64,000 nt of DNA from Verticillium longisporum. Its lineage: Eukaryota > Ascomycota > Sordariomycetes > Glomerellales > Plectosphaerellaceae. The notes under the pieces were generated by a model. The model saw nothing but the letters and a program-made list of their open reading frames with translations, was not told the origin of the DNA and searched no databases. This document shows, piece after piece, positions 43,997 to 55,686 of the stretch. A program made the position numbers and the translations under genes. Each line of letters begins with the position of its first letter. Within the stretch, counting starts at the first letter, position 1. The stretch covers positions 1,612,001 to 1,676,000 of the forward strand of contig JAETXT010000009.1 in NCBI GenBank assembly GCA_019188255.1, given 5' to 3'.

Positions 43997-45522
43997 CTAG
44001 TAGTCCTCTCCTCTGCTGATCACTTCCTTCACCGTAGGCCGAATCAGGATTGTCTGTAAACCAAGTCAGCACATACTGCATGTTTCTGGCATCCACAAGA
44101 CGAAGTCTGGAGGGGGATCCCCAACTTACGTGTTCGAATTGCGCCGTGTAGGAGCCCTTCTTGTCCACCAGTGGCGGGTACGCCTCGACGATTCCGGCGC
44201 TCACCAGGTTGTTCAACTAAGATGCCTCGTCAGCTGCAATGTCGGACCATACTGCCGCACAGAATCGGGACCACATACACCTAGAAGATACTTCTCCTGC
44301 CCCAGACGGTCCAGATACCGCCGGCAGAACGGCAGCGTGCCAAAGTTCTTGTTGATCACGTTCAGCAGCCTCTTGGCCGAATCCAGGCGCAGCGGCACGT
44401 TGGAGTCGCCGCGCTTGGCATAATGCGAAACCTCCATGTCGTCCCGGACGTAGCCGTTGCCAGTGCTGCCGAATGTCTCCACGGCGAACACGTCGCCTTC
44501 CTCCATCTTGGTCGTGTCGTTGCTCTTCACAATGGGCACGCTCTTGGCGCCGTGAATGCTCCACCGCTCAATCGTGTGGCCGTTGAGGTTGCGGATCGAC
44601 TTGACGGGGTACGTTGTGCCGTCAATCTCAACCTCGTAGCTCTCCATGACCTCCTGGATGACGCCTCCGATGTCGCCCACCCGCACGTCGATGCCCGCCT
44701 CCTTGACACCGGCGTTTGTCGCCTCACGGACGGCTGTGAGCAGGTTGTCGTACTTGGGCTCGAACGCCAGCGTGAAGGCGCTGTCGACGATGCGTCCGTT
44801 GACGTGCACGCCAAAGTCGACCTTCATGACGTCCTCCTGCTGCAGGACCATTTTGTTGCCGAGGTTGGGTGTGTAGTGTGCGGCGCAGTGGTTGATGCTC
44901 AGACCGGTCGGGAAGCCCATGCCGCCCTTCAGCGCGTCGCCCTCCTCGAGACCCCAGTGGCCCGTCAGCGCGCGCACGCCGTCCTCGATGCCCTCGGCAA
45001 TCTCGGTCAGTCCCTGGCCGGGCTTGATGTTCTTCTGGGCCCACTGGCGGACCTGGCGATGGATCTCGGCGGCCTCGCGGTAGTCGGTCAGGAAGTCAGA
45101 GTTGAGGTTGTCCAGGTGGCGCTTCTCCTCGTCCGTTGTCCGGTAGGCGTTGTCGTTCAGGTACTCGCACTCCTCGCCGACGGGGTAGTTCTTCTGCGGG
45201 AAGAGCTGCGAAAGGAGGACACGGGGTGGGTCGGACTGGGCTGTCGGCGCCTTCTTCTTCTTCTTGTTCTTCTTCTTCTTCTTCTTCTTCTTAGCGGCGC
45301 CCTCACCGCCGGCGGCGTCGGGGGCAGCAGCGCCCTCGTCCTCCGAGTCGTCGCTGTCGTTGTCTACCGCATGGCCGTCCGGCGCTTCCTTGCCGTTTGT
45401 AGTGGCGGCCTCGCCCACTGGAAGGGGATCAGCTGCGGCTCCTCCATGACGGCGGGGGCCCATTTGTGGTTGCACGAACCTTGGAGCTCCTTGAGAGCTT
45501 CGGTGGGAGCTTGGGCAGCCAT
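43997..45522 (-). CDS. MAP2: Methionine aminopeptidase 2
   Basis: A 441-aa cytosolic metalloprotease that removes the initiator Met from nascent chains. Four exons: 45522-45480 (43 nt, 14 codons plus one base), 45417-44279, 44216-44130 and 44053-43997, with introns of 62, 62 and 76 nt. The N-terminus has an acidic tract and then a poly-Lys block (about residues 57-70), as in eukaryotic type 2 enzymes, where it binds ribosomes. The metal ligands are all present: Asp215, Asp226, His295, Glu328 and Glu422. His195 lies in NHCAAHY. Spacing matches human MetAP2 with an offset of 36-37. The protein ends in ISRGEDY, a usual C-terminus. The poly-Lys is encoded by a CTT-rich microsatellite. Confidence 0.96.
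45254..45294. repeat. CTT-rich microsatellite encoding the MetAP2 poly-Lys tract
   Basis: A run of ctt triplets interrupted by one gtt, read on the minus strand as Lys codons with one Asn. It is coding and length changes of whole triplets would be tolerated. Confidence 0.8.
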
Positions 45523-46357
45523 GTTGGCGCTGTGTCGTATCAGTAGCGTGTAAGTTGGGGTGTGGTTGAATGTGGGAGGAGAATTTGTCCCCCACCTGCG
45601 GTTATCCAAGGCGCGCGGGGCAGACCTCCTAGATGCAATACAAGCAAGCTCATGTCGGTTACATGAATATCCGTCACATCATTTGTCGCACGCTGCCAGT
45701 CAGGTTGTTGCATTTTGCTCCACTCAATCAGGCTCCCTAAGAACTCTTGCTCATCGCATGCGGGTATTTCTTCCCAGACAGGCACAGTTGTACGCGATGG
45801 TGATGTGCAGTTACGCTTCCCCTAAATTTCCCATGCCCCTTCTGTTCCTCTATCGCTTGCTTTCCTGCCAGGCCGGCAAGCCATTTCAAAGGCTAGAAAT
45901 GGCTCAGGAGGCTAGTCTGTCGGGATCTGAAACGTTCATAACTGGTCTGGAGCAACATGCAACCCTGGAGCTTTATTCTTGATCTCTGGAAATCTACATG
46001 AAGACAGCCTAAGGATGTCCACTGCACCACGTACTGTCTGGGTCAAGGTGCGCGCATCCTGATTTTGATGGAAATTGTGTCCAGAGAGAGGTTCTGCGAG
46101 AAACTGCTTCCCTGTCCGACACCGATGAAAGTAGAAATCAACTTGGTATCATATTGCAGCTCATTCAAGCTAGCCTTTTCAACTACAGACTGGCATAAAA
46201 AATGGGTTACGTCTCGAAAGAGCGAGGCCATCGAGTCAGACGACCAGTCCGAGCATGCTGGTTGAATCTCTGCAGCGTAATGGAAGCAGCTTAAGATGTA
46301 GAGACCTCTCCCCAAGGCCTAGAGGCATTCTGATGAAGCTTTGCGACCATGGGGAAT
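45523..46357. other. Intergenic region upstream of MetAP2
   Basis: Promoter and leader of MetAP2 and the 3' flank of the AhpC/TSA-like gene. Small frames on both strands lack any recognisable product. Confidence 0.45.
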
Positions 46358-47649
46358 CTAGCGGTCACTCAGCTGGCTCATCTGGCTTGCCAAGCTGAGG
46401 CCTGTACCTTTGCGGTCTTGCAACGCTCTGGTCCAGCGCTGCGAGTCATCGATAGGCTTCCCATTGCCCGTCAGGCCCAAAACCTCCATGAGCTCGGGGA
46501 CCTCGGCATGGTCGCGCGTCGAGCGCATTCGGTGGCACCAAGTGATGCGCTTCTCCTCGGTACTGTACTGAACGTCGCCACCGTCATCATGGACTGAGCC
46601 GGACGGCCTCTGTGTGTCCTGTGCTGTGATGGCATCGCCAAGTGTCCGATCAACCTCTTCGGCTTGCGGTGTCGTGACTGGCGTCATGAGATCCATGGGT
46701 TCGAAGAGGAACTCGCCACCAACCTGCTGGAAGTCACCGCTCTTGGTCGCCAGGCCTGTGGTCACCTGCTTGAGGCCTTGGATAATGGAGGAGCCTGTAG
46801 ACTTGAGCATGCTCTTCTTCATGTAAGCGGGCTTCGATCCCAGGTCCCAAGTCCGCGTCATTTCAAACTTCTTGTAAAGACTGCGGGTCGGGTCGGTGTA
46901 GATTGGGAATGGACAATTTGTTGTTTCCGCGTACATCTGAATCAGACCCGGGTCACCACAGCCAATGACAGTGATGAAGGTACTGACAGGCAATCGGAGA
47001 AGCGACTCGGTGGTAATGGACTCGGAGACGGCGCGAAGAAACTCCTGGCAATTCTAGAGCTCGTCAGTGGTCTGCGTGATTGAAGGGTGCCATCGGCGAG
47101 ACTTACGCCACAGAAGAAATGTCGGACGAAAATGAACAGCATGCGGCGTGCCACATTCCGACCACTGTGCAAACTCTTGAAGGTGTGCGCTTTGCCATGG
47201 CGATCGAGAAGCACGTAGTTTTCGACTCTCCTGATCAGCTCAGTCGAGGGAATCTCGTCATTGGTTTCAATTTCGCCTTCAAAGTCTTTGGGCTTGGAGG
47301 TGTCGACTTCAACAGATGTTTCTCTTGTCGAGCTATCTGCTCCTTGTGTCGTCGGCGTGGTTGGTGATTTGGAGCCTTCTGCTTGAGTTGGCTGAATAGA
47401 TGGGTCGAGGGTTTGATGATGCGCTGTGGACACTCCGAGAGTCTTATCTGCCTGCGATAGGCCCTCCGATGCGGCATTTGCAGGGAGAGGCGCCTGGTGC
47501 AGAGGAAGGCTGGCCGTCGTAGCTTGGGAGGTGGTGTCTTGGGCAACGGCTGGTGGTCCTTCGATGGGTGCAGTCGTCGCCTTGTCCTGGTCTACTGTTG
47601 ACGGCGTCGCGCCGCCTGCCGTTGTGGGGGTGGGCTCCGCTGTAGCCAT
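46358..47649 (-). CDS. AhpC/TSA-type thioredoxin-fold protein (AAED1/PRXL2-like)
   Basis: A 412-aa protein from two exons (47649-47107 and 47053-46358) joined across a 53-nt phase-0 intron with GTAAGT. Residues 1 to about 130 are disordered and rich in Thr, Ser, Pro and Gln. A thioredoxin-like domain follows: an ENYVLLDRHG strand region, FIFVRHFFCGNC with a CxxC motif, then ITVIGCGDPG and a FPIYTDPTRSLYKKF segment typical of the AhpC-TSA_2 family. The intron falls exactly within CxxC, between CG and NC. About 150 residues of less conserved tail follow. Family members are thought to be redox proteins; a substrate is not known. The start at 47,649 was chosen over an upstream in-frame ATG that would add a hydrophobic, poorly conserved stretch. 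It is divergent from the coiled-coil gene. Confidence 0.88.
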
Positions 47650-48813
47650 AATGTCCGCAGTGAGATCGATGGCCAGCGTCTGGTACAGTTGAAGAGGAAG
47701 AATGAATAGGTAAGTTATTTGCAAATCGACGAGCCGAAGAAGAGGTCCTGGAACACCCTGGAACAAATGATGATGTAGACTGGAGGCGCAGCAGGGACAG
47801 GCCACCGACCCCAAGTTATGTGAGGGTCCAGGACCCCTGGACGCAAAACGATGCGGTCAGACCAGGATCTGGCACCACCAAGTCGACTGCCGATCTAGCC
47901 AGCGCCCAGTCAGACGTGCAGGCGGTTGCACGACAGTAACATAATTTCTGCCAAAAACCGGGAAGCAAGTTGGGCGGTGGCATTCTGTAGCGAATGGCAG
48001 TGTGGTTTCGGGCATCGTCTTGTTTCCTGGTTGTTGGATGCCTTTGCTGGTCGTTGGATGCCTCCCACAAGCTGGGTTGGTGTTTCATTACTGTATGAGG
48101 TCATCTTTCCCATTGCAATACTTACGTTGGGTAACCGCCCGCCTCTTTGCAATGGCGCTGCTACCAACGATCGCTGAATGGCAAAGACACCTTGACCACG
48201 GAGGAGCTTCCTCGCCCTCGAGTATACTCCTGCCAACGTTTATTGGACACGGCCTTTGATCGCCCGTTGTCGTGATTCTGGATGATGTGCCAAGGAAACC
48301 ACCTGCAGGAGATCAGCAGAGGCTCCGAACTCCAATCTGCCCCAACCCACATGAGGGGACGTTGTGTGTGTCGGAATTGCATCTTCAAGCACGAAGTGGT
48401 TCCTTTGAGCACGCGTTGGGCCTGAGACGCTCACGTATAGACCAATTTCAGGGCTGACCTGTACTGCACCTGACCACCAATGAGTAACACTGGCGCTGGC
48501 TTGTGGCTGGGCAGCTGTCATGGTCGTTCTTTCCACATAAGTAATTCTCACTGGGACACACTGGGTCATTCTTTCTCCAAGGCGCAATACGCTTTCCTGT
48601 GCGGGCCAGAAGCAGTTGACATCTTTTTTGAGAAAAATGTCACTCTCAGAATTCCTGGTCTATCATACATTACCTTACTCACGCCGGCATCCTGACCCAA
48701 AGCTCATGTAAAGCTCCTTAAGAGAGCCTGATAAGCTGCATCACATCCCCATAAAGCACAAGGCGTCACATGAGCGATAACTATTCCATTGGGTTTTCAG
48801 AGGTGTTCCCACG
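47650..48813. other. Divergent promoter region
   Basis: Lies between the AhpC/TSA-like gene (-) and the coiled-coil gene (+). Several short frames overlap on both strands and none looks like a gene. Confidence 0.45.
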
Positions 48814-50184
48814 ATGCAACAATTTTCGCGGTCCCCTGTCCGATCCTCAAAATCATTCCGGCAGCCGCATCACGGTTCTGCGATACCTACGCCACGCGAT
48901 ACCGAAAGGTCCAACAAACGTGGCACGGGAACCCCTCTCACGTCTTTTCGGTCTCGTCTGTTTGGCTATGATGACCTCAACCAAAGCCGAAGTCTAGCTG
49001 GCTCCGAAGTCAGGAGACCAGGTCGCGGCAGGGAAACCCACCCGTTTACCCCTTACATTGCAGTCGTTGCAGACCATGAAAGAACGGAACTCCAGCCTAA
49101 TCGGCCGTTCCGTAGTGCATTTGAACACGGCAGGTTTACTGATCGAAAAGCTCGTCTGAACCAACCGCAGGACGGGGTATCCCACACTCCGAAAGACATT
49201 ACCCCTGCCAAGTGTGAGGCCAGCCCACTACTGCAGCTTCTCCTCAAGCCCCAACATTCTGGTACGGTATATCCTTCGCGTGTTGAGAAGCGACCCATCC
49301 GCGGCAGCAAGTCTGGCGAGATAGTGAATGATATTAGGCACAACTACCACAAGGCGACACAGCCGCTTCGGGAGGCAGCAGCGCGCGCATCCGCCGTCGA
49401 AGCACCCCGCCAACCCCCGGCCTCCAATGCAAAGAGCATTGATGAGCTCAAGGGTAAGCCGAACTTTATATCCGTCTCATGAATCTGTCAGAGCAACGTT
49501 TGCCAGGTCTTAGAAGAGAGGAAGAGAGGAAGAGAGGAAAGAAAGTGAGAAGGGGACTTTGCTGATCATAATCGCGTTGAAACAGACCGCTACGGCGAGC
49601 TGAGTGCAGCCCTACAAGCTGACGTGTCCGCCGCTCTTGACGACAGCCATGCTGCCCTCGCCGAGCGCGTGTCCGTCCTCTCCGCAGAGCAAGGAGAATT
49701 CCTCAATCGTTACGCGGATCTGACCGTCGACTTTGGCCAGCCCCTGTCCGAGAGCTACGTCTACGACCAAGAGCGAGAAGGCGACGCTCCCGGCGAGAAG
49801 ATCTTTGTCGGAGATGTCGTGGCCGAACTACAGGAACACCTCGTCGAGGCAGAGAAGCTTCTCGCTGGCGAGTGGGAGCGGTGGGACGAGTGCAAGGCCG
49901 CCGAGGAGAGGGCAGCTGCTTCGTTGATCCAGGATCTGCAAGCCAGACCGGACCTTCACGGGAGACTGGACTGCGAGGTGAAGAAGTGGGAGAAGGAGAT
50001 GCAGAGACTCGCCAAGAGAGCTGCTGACAAGATGTCCCAACTTGAAAAGGTGCGTGACCTCATAACCACTGCTCGCTCTGGGACGCTGACGGTTTTCACC
50101 CCGAAGTCACTGGAGAGGGAGCGCAACGATGCGATTCGGCGGAGCGCTGCAAGTTTCGAGCTTGAGCTCAGACAGTTCCACTGA
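48814..50184 (+). CDS. Coiled-coil protein of unknown function (412 aa)
   Basis: Two exons (48814-49453 and 49586-50184) separated by a 132-nt phase-1 intron with a GTAAGC donor. The N-terminal half is basic, Ser/Arg/Pro-rich and probably disordered. From about residue 205 the sequence becomes strongly heptad-like and charged (DELKDRYGELSAAL across the junction, EHLVEAEKLLAGEWERWDE and EKEMQRLAKRAADKMSQLEK segments), predicting long coiled coils. It ends in ELELRQFH. There is no signal peptide, membrane segment or enzyme motif. A cytoskeletal, spindle or septation role would be typical for such an architecture, but nothing in the sequence proves it. The start could be further upstream if an exon was missed. 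Confidence 0.75.
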
Positions 50185-50816
50185 GGAAAGGACAAGTCTA
50201 GAAGATGATGCATTGGGCTGTCTTTTTTGGTGGGAGTCGGAAATGATTGCTTCATACATGGAGGGCAACCTGAAGCGGGGGTTATGATGGACGGATGTTA
50301 CTGGAGTTCTTGGTACTCATCACAGGGACGAAGCACGGAAATGGCCGAGAAAAATCTCACTCGCAACGCAAAATGTATGAATCACCTTTAATTGTCTAGG
50401 CATCTAGGCAGGTAAATAGCTCGTGGTCGAACCAATCGACTCCAACCAACTCATCTGTGTATGTATATGCCGGCTCACGTGCGACTCATGCCATGCAACC
50501 CTGATGCCGATGCCAACGCCACTTTTCATGTGCGAAATCAGCACACGTTGCCTGCCAATCAATCCGTCAAACAACCAACCAACCAACGCCGGGCCAATGA
50601 ACCTCCCTCCGCCTGTCTCTCATGAAGTGCAGCTGTTCCCCCCCCCTTTCTTTTTCCAAGCCTGCTTAGGGTTATATCGCCCCCGCCATTACTCCGGCGG
50701 GCAGGAGAGAAAGAAAGAGCAGAAAAGATTGCTTCGCATGTTTGTCGCGCGAACCCTTTTTCTTGCCTTTTTCCTGCCTCTTTTCCGCTTTTCGCTTGTT
50801 TCGCATCGCTCTCCCT
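50185..50816. other. Convergent intergenic region
   Basis: 3' flanks of the coiled-coil gene and the branched-chain aminotransferase. It contains a run of C followed by T (50,639-50,655). No gene recognised. Confidence 0.45.
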
Positions 50817-52172
50817 TTACTGCTCCTCCTGGATGGTGACGGCCCACTCGTGCTCCTCGCCTCCGTACATGATGTCGCGCATGTAGCCCTTGAGCTTGAG
50901 GGTGAGCTCGCCGCCCTCGCCGGAGCCCATGCCGATGTTGATGTCCTTGCCGCGGTGGTGGATGAGGGAGATGGGGCAGACGAAGTACTGTGGGCGTCGC
51001 ATGTCAGCATACGGGTTGGCGTGATCGAAAAAACAGAGCAAGATAAAGAGGGGGGTGGAAAACTCACGGCGGTGCCAGTGGCAAAGGACTCGAGCAGGCG
51101 GCCCTCGGCGTCGGCCTCGATGACCTCGTCGATGGAGTACTTGCGCTCGACAACGTTGACCTCGCCGGCGAGGCGCTCGCGGGCCAGGGCGACGACGCTG
51201 CGGCGGTTGACGCCGTCGAGGATGAGCCTGTCGTCCAGGGGCGCCGGGACGAGCTCAATCTTGGAGGGGTCCTGCTTGCTCTTCCAGGCGACGAAGAAGT
51301 TGCTGGCGCCGGCCTCGGTGCAGAGCTGGTCCTCGCCGTAGAGCCAGAGGATCTGGCCGAAGCCGCGCTTGCGCGCCTCGACGGTGGCGGCCAGGGAGGG
51401 GCCGTAGTTGGCGCCGACCTTGGCGTAGCCGAAGCCGCCGACCCAGGCGCGGACCTGGTCTTCGGGGACGTGTGCAGGCGCATGCCGCCGGGGGCGAGTC
51501 CATGCGGGGCATGAAGGAGACGATGATGTAGAGCATGGCCTCGGAGGGGGCCTGGACGCCGAGCTGGGACTGGGTGCCGATCATGGTGGGGCGGATGTAG
51601 AGGAAGGAGCCCGGGCGGTCGCGGGGCAGCCACTTGGGGCCGTCGACGGCGAGCAGGGCGTGCAGCAGCTTCTCGAGCTCGGCGGGCGGGAAAGCGGGGA
51701 GAGAGATGCGCAGGGTCGACATGAGCATGCGGGCGGCGTTGAGGCTCGGGCGGAACAGGCGAAGGCGGCCGTCCTCGCCGCGGTAGCACTTGAGACCCTC
51801 GAAGCACTCGGTGGCGTAGTGGAGGACCGAGGCGGTGGGCATGAGCGAGAGGGGGCCGTAAGGCTTGAGCTCGGGGGCGGCCCAGCCGGTGGTGGCATTC
51901 CAGGTAGCGGTGATCATGTGGTCGGTGCAGATGGTCTCGGTGCCCGAGTTGGCGACAGCCTCCGAGGGCACGGCGCGGGGGTTGGTGTTGCGGGTGAAGA
52001 CGAGCTTGGAGGCGTCGAGCTCGGCGGGCTGGGAGACCTTCTTGCCATTGGCGTCAGCGCTGACGCCGACGGCGCTGCCATTCTTGACAGGCAGGGCGTC
52101 AAGCTTGCGCTCAATGGCGGAGGAGGTCAGGTCGACGTCCTGGACGCCGGGGGAGACGGCGGCGGGGGCCAT
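50817..52172 (-). CDS. Branched-chain amino-acid aminotransferase with two apparent 1-base deletions
   Basis: Class IV PLP aminotransferase that interconverts Leu, Ile and Val with their 2-oxo acids. Exons are 52172-51068 and 50987-50817, with an 80-nt GTGAGT intron. The family sequence is clear throughout: HYATECFEGLKCYRG, GSFLYIRPTMIGT, FGYAKVGANYG with the PLP Lys codon at 51,419-51,421, CTEAGASNFF and LILDGVNRRSV. However, the frame shifts twice inside exon 1, near 51,487-51,495 after MDSPP and again near 51,461-51,468 after LHTSP. Each shift fits loss of one G from a GC-rich run. Exon 1 as written has 1,105 nt, two short of a whole number of codons in the expected frame, so two missing bases account for it exactly (expected product 425 aa). 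As written the protein would stop early in a wrong frame. Sequencing error is the simplest cause; a recent pseudogene is the alternative. Confidence 0.85.
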
Positions 52173-52532
52173 GGCGATTTATTCGATGTATTCGAGGTCC
52201 TTTGGCTTGTGGAGGGGAGGATGGCGTGTTGATGTGTCGAGTCGAGGGAGACCAAAGTCGATGGGAGATGTTGGAGGGATACTGGAGGTGGAAATTTTCG
52301 TAGGTCAAGTCAAGATTGGAGGGAGGAGAGGAAACAAAGAGTCTTGTACCAGGAAGGAAGGTGTTTATTGTACCCCGTGTGGATTGTGTGAGTGTGTCAG
52401 TGACTGATCCAACCAAGCCACTACCACGGCCCAATGCCGGCTGGCTGCGGCCGAAGGTCAGTTCCGTCACTTGTTCGACGGACCCCCCTGGTCACGCCGG
52501 CCCCATGCCGTCCTTACCATCATGGTAATGCT

Positions 52533-52605
52533 CTCGCCCTCGCCCTCGCCCTCGCCATCAGCCAGCACGCATGCCCATGCCCATGTCCATGTCCATGCCC
52601 ATGCT
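52533..52605. repeat. Adjacent hexanucleotide repeats
   Basis: Four perfect ctcgcc units (52,533-52,556) and, 13 bp later, six catgcc-type units with small changes (52,570-52,605). Simple-sequence repeats upstream of the aminotransferase. Confidence 0.85.
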
Positions 52606-53236
52606 GACGTCTGAGCAGGGAAGAGACAGGTGACCGTGACTCGAACGCCAATGCTTACTGCTACCGGTGCTCGTTGGCATGGAAGATAGTAGGATGAGTA
52701 CAGGTACAGGTGAGGAGTGGGTCGCTTGGCGTCGACGGCAGGGCGCGGCTGATAACAGTCTCTGACAATAGGGCGCCGAGAGAGCCCTGCGAGTTTTTGC
52801 AGTCCGAGATCCACATTGCCATGTCGTGGAGGGGGCGGGGCGAAGGGGTATCCGGAACCCGATGGAGGGATGGATGAATGAGTGGGTGACGGCGATGGCG
52901 AAGGTGAAGGCGATGAACAGGAAAAAATTGTAGAACCTCCTTCCCAGGTTAGATGCCTAAGGTACAGTTTTCAAGTAAGGTAGGCCAGCAAATTGGTGGC
53001 CTCTACCAGTTGCCAGCCTACATCTGAGGTGGTACCGGATGTTCCCCACTGCCGTCTAAAGCCTTGCCTCTTGCTCTTGTCCGCTCACGTCGATGCGTAA
53101 ATGGATCTAGATGGGGACTGCCGCTTCGGTAGCACAGCATTGAGAAGAACGCTCCCTAATCCGCATGGGGCCTTGTCTCTTGCCCCTTTCCTCTGGTCTG
53201 CCACCGCCGCTCCCGCTCCACACCGCCCGTTGTGCT

Positions 53237-53292
53237 CACCTGCTGAAGGGCACCTGCTGAAGGGCACCTGCTGAAGGGCACCTGCTGAAGGA
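53237..53292. repeat. 14-bp tandem repeat, four units
   Basis: Unit cacctgctgaaggg, four copies in a row; the last differs by one base. Minisatellite in an intergenic region. Confidence 0.9.
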
Positions 53293-55686
53293 CAAATCGC
53301 AGCCAACAATCGACGGCGTTCGAAACCCTTGGTCCCCTCAACACCCAATCGGACGGATCGTGTGTGTGTCGCATGACCCGACCAAGCGGCCAACAAGCGC
53401 GTGCGCACGGCAGGTTGATAACGACGAAAAAAAATAAACACCGGGGAACTACCATGTATCATCATCTTTCCCCCCCCGACGCGGAACCAACCCCTCGCCG
53501 TGGGTAGCCGCAGCTAGGCGGGCAATAGCGCAGTCGTTGAGTGTGCGGAGGTCCATCAGCGGCCGGTGTGGGTCCGCACACGATGCCTCCTTCCTTACCT
53601 TCCAAGCCTTCCAGAAGCCTCCTTCTATTGCTTTCCTCTGCTCCTGCGCCTGCTGTGTTTCCACTACTTGCTACCACCACCGACTGCCCGATTGGGGAGG
53701 CCAGATGAAGCATCGTCACCCGAGTACTTACTTACCTTATCAAGCTGTAGGTACTTACCTACCTCTTAAGGTACCTCCCTAAGACATGAGCGGCTAGCTC
53801 CCTAATACGGCAGGCAGCCGTTGATGCTCCCAGTGCCGATCTGACACGGCTTGGTCTCGATCCAACTCATGCCATCCACGTGTAATCAGGTCCCCATCTA
53901 GAAGGTGCCCTTGAACCTGTGGGTGGCACAGCATGAGTGGCTCACTCTGTCTCCCACTCTACCTATCCAGGTGCACGGGTGTCTTGGCATGCCAAGCACA
54001 GGTGATGGACCAGGCTGGCCACGGGAGGGCATTACTGATCGTCAGTACAGCATGTACACATGAACGCGCATTCTTTGAATCCATCACCGTGTTGGGCAAG
54101 CAGGAGTTGCTTGAGCGCCTCGGGCCGGACCTCTCGTCAATGCCGATGCTAAAGTCAACGTCTTGTCAGAGATTTAGCTCGTATGACTCAACTGAGCAGG
54201 CTTTGTTCGTTGACTTGCCTGCTCGAGTCCTCATCACCAAGTAGGCGGATGCATGCGAGCCCACCGACGACAGCAAACTGATTGACCTGATACGACTCTA
54301 GCTGTATCAGACCACAGAGCACTCGAGCGGCTGCGTCTATGAGGTCCTCAGAAGTCAGTATATTAAGAGAATCTTCTAGGGAAGTAAGTGGTGGGAAAAT
54401 GGTGCGAGATTAGCCAACGTAACGAGCAACTTACACGACGATACTCGCCGTTGTGTTTTTGGACCTTTTACGCACGACAAGTCGGCACTGCCTGCACCGG
54501 TCCACTTCCGTTCAGGAGGCTGGCAGAGTCAGGAAATACATCCCGTCATTATTCATAGGTTCCACTACTATGTTGAGTTGGTCATGAGTGTCTTGGCCCG
54601 CCACACGGGCTTTCAATCATCTTTACACTCTGCGTTGGCTTTGGAGCTCTCCGCACGTGCCCTTGATCTGGGTCGGAATGACGCGAAACGGATGGATCTG
54701 GTCTTCTACGACCTGTGGGATAAAGCTCACCGCATAGAGGGCCGTAACTTGCTCCCGATTTACCATGAATTCACGGTGGCGCTGGGCGAGGTCTGGGACC
54801 CCAATCGACCAGATTTCTAGGGGCGCCTCTATTTCTGCTCTCAATACGAAGAAGCTAGCGCAGTCAATGGCAAGGCATTGCCCCTCTCTCCAAAGAAGTG
54901 AGTGGTAAGGGCGTAGCAAGCTTGACTCACACGCAACACACCACAGTCATTACCATGAGAGACCGCTGCACAGTCTTCACACATCAAAGAATAAAATCCC
55001 ACACAGTCTTTACCTAAAAAATATGATCGGAAAGTAGGCGTCCGTGATACGGGGACAAATGCTGCAAAATGTGAGCATAGCATACAATGTATCTACTTCT
55101 GGATCATACCATCAATAGCCCGCCCTAGAAAGCCAATTTCCATCTAATGTCGCCCACCGGCACGAGATGGTGATTGTCTTGCGTTGAAAAAGGGTACATG
55201 ACCAAAGTTTTCGAGGGACCTTTAGGGTGCAAATCAGAAAGGTCGGTGGATGTGTCCCTTGCATACAACAGCCAGCCATCTAACTTGTAAATAGATCTTG
55301 GCGTTGTCTGACGCTTGAACGTTCTCAGTCTCAATCTAAGATGCAGAGCTTGACAGGCAATGAATACAAGTTTGAATGGCAACTTGGAGATGCTGATATG
55401 AATTAAACGTTTAGCGAGGGCGAGTGACCCGTGTTTTGTTGTTTCTGCGGTGCGTCATCAGTCCTCTCCGGACAACTTCTTTCCAGACCCGCTCGGTGTG
55501 GAACCTGTTGAAGGCCGTTCCCGTTGAAGGGCTCAACCAAGGGGCGCCCATGCCGTACCCCAAACCATGTTTAAATGGTTCATCTTAGCAGGCTGTGAAA
55601 CAACCTGCTGTTGGCATCTGCCGTGGTTGAATTGTGCGTGCTCATCTGCAACATCGCCTGGCCATTTAGGCTCGGGTTTCATGTGC

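Larger units (their letters stand above)
52173..55686. other. Long intergenic region with short tandem repeats, no gene supported
   Basis: 3.5 kb that includes the aminotransferase promoter and leader. I could not support any gene. An 80-codon frame at 54,578-54,820 (+) has no recognisable domain. It contains a ctcgcc hexamer (52,533-52,556), a catgcc-type hexamer (52,570-52,605) and a 14-bp tandem repeat (53,237-53,292). The composition is not RIPped. Confidence 0.5.

Noticed and set aside
44423..45553. Long plus-strand open frame (376 codons) opposite MetAP2
   Set aside because: It is the antisense shadow of MetAP2, whose metal ligands and exon structure are unmistakable. The Leu-rich run is simply the reverse of the poly-Lys repeat.
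54578..54820. 80-codon frame as a gene
   Set aside because: No recognisable domain, no clear splice partners and a poor context. Possibly a gene relic, but not supportable.
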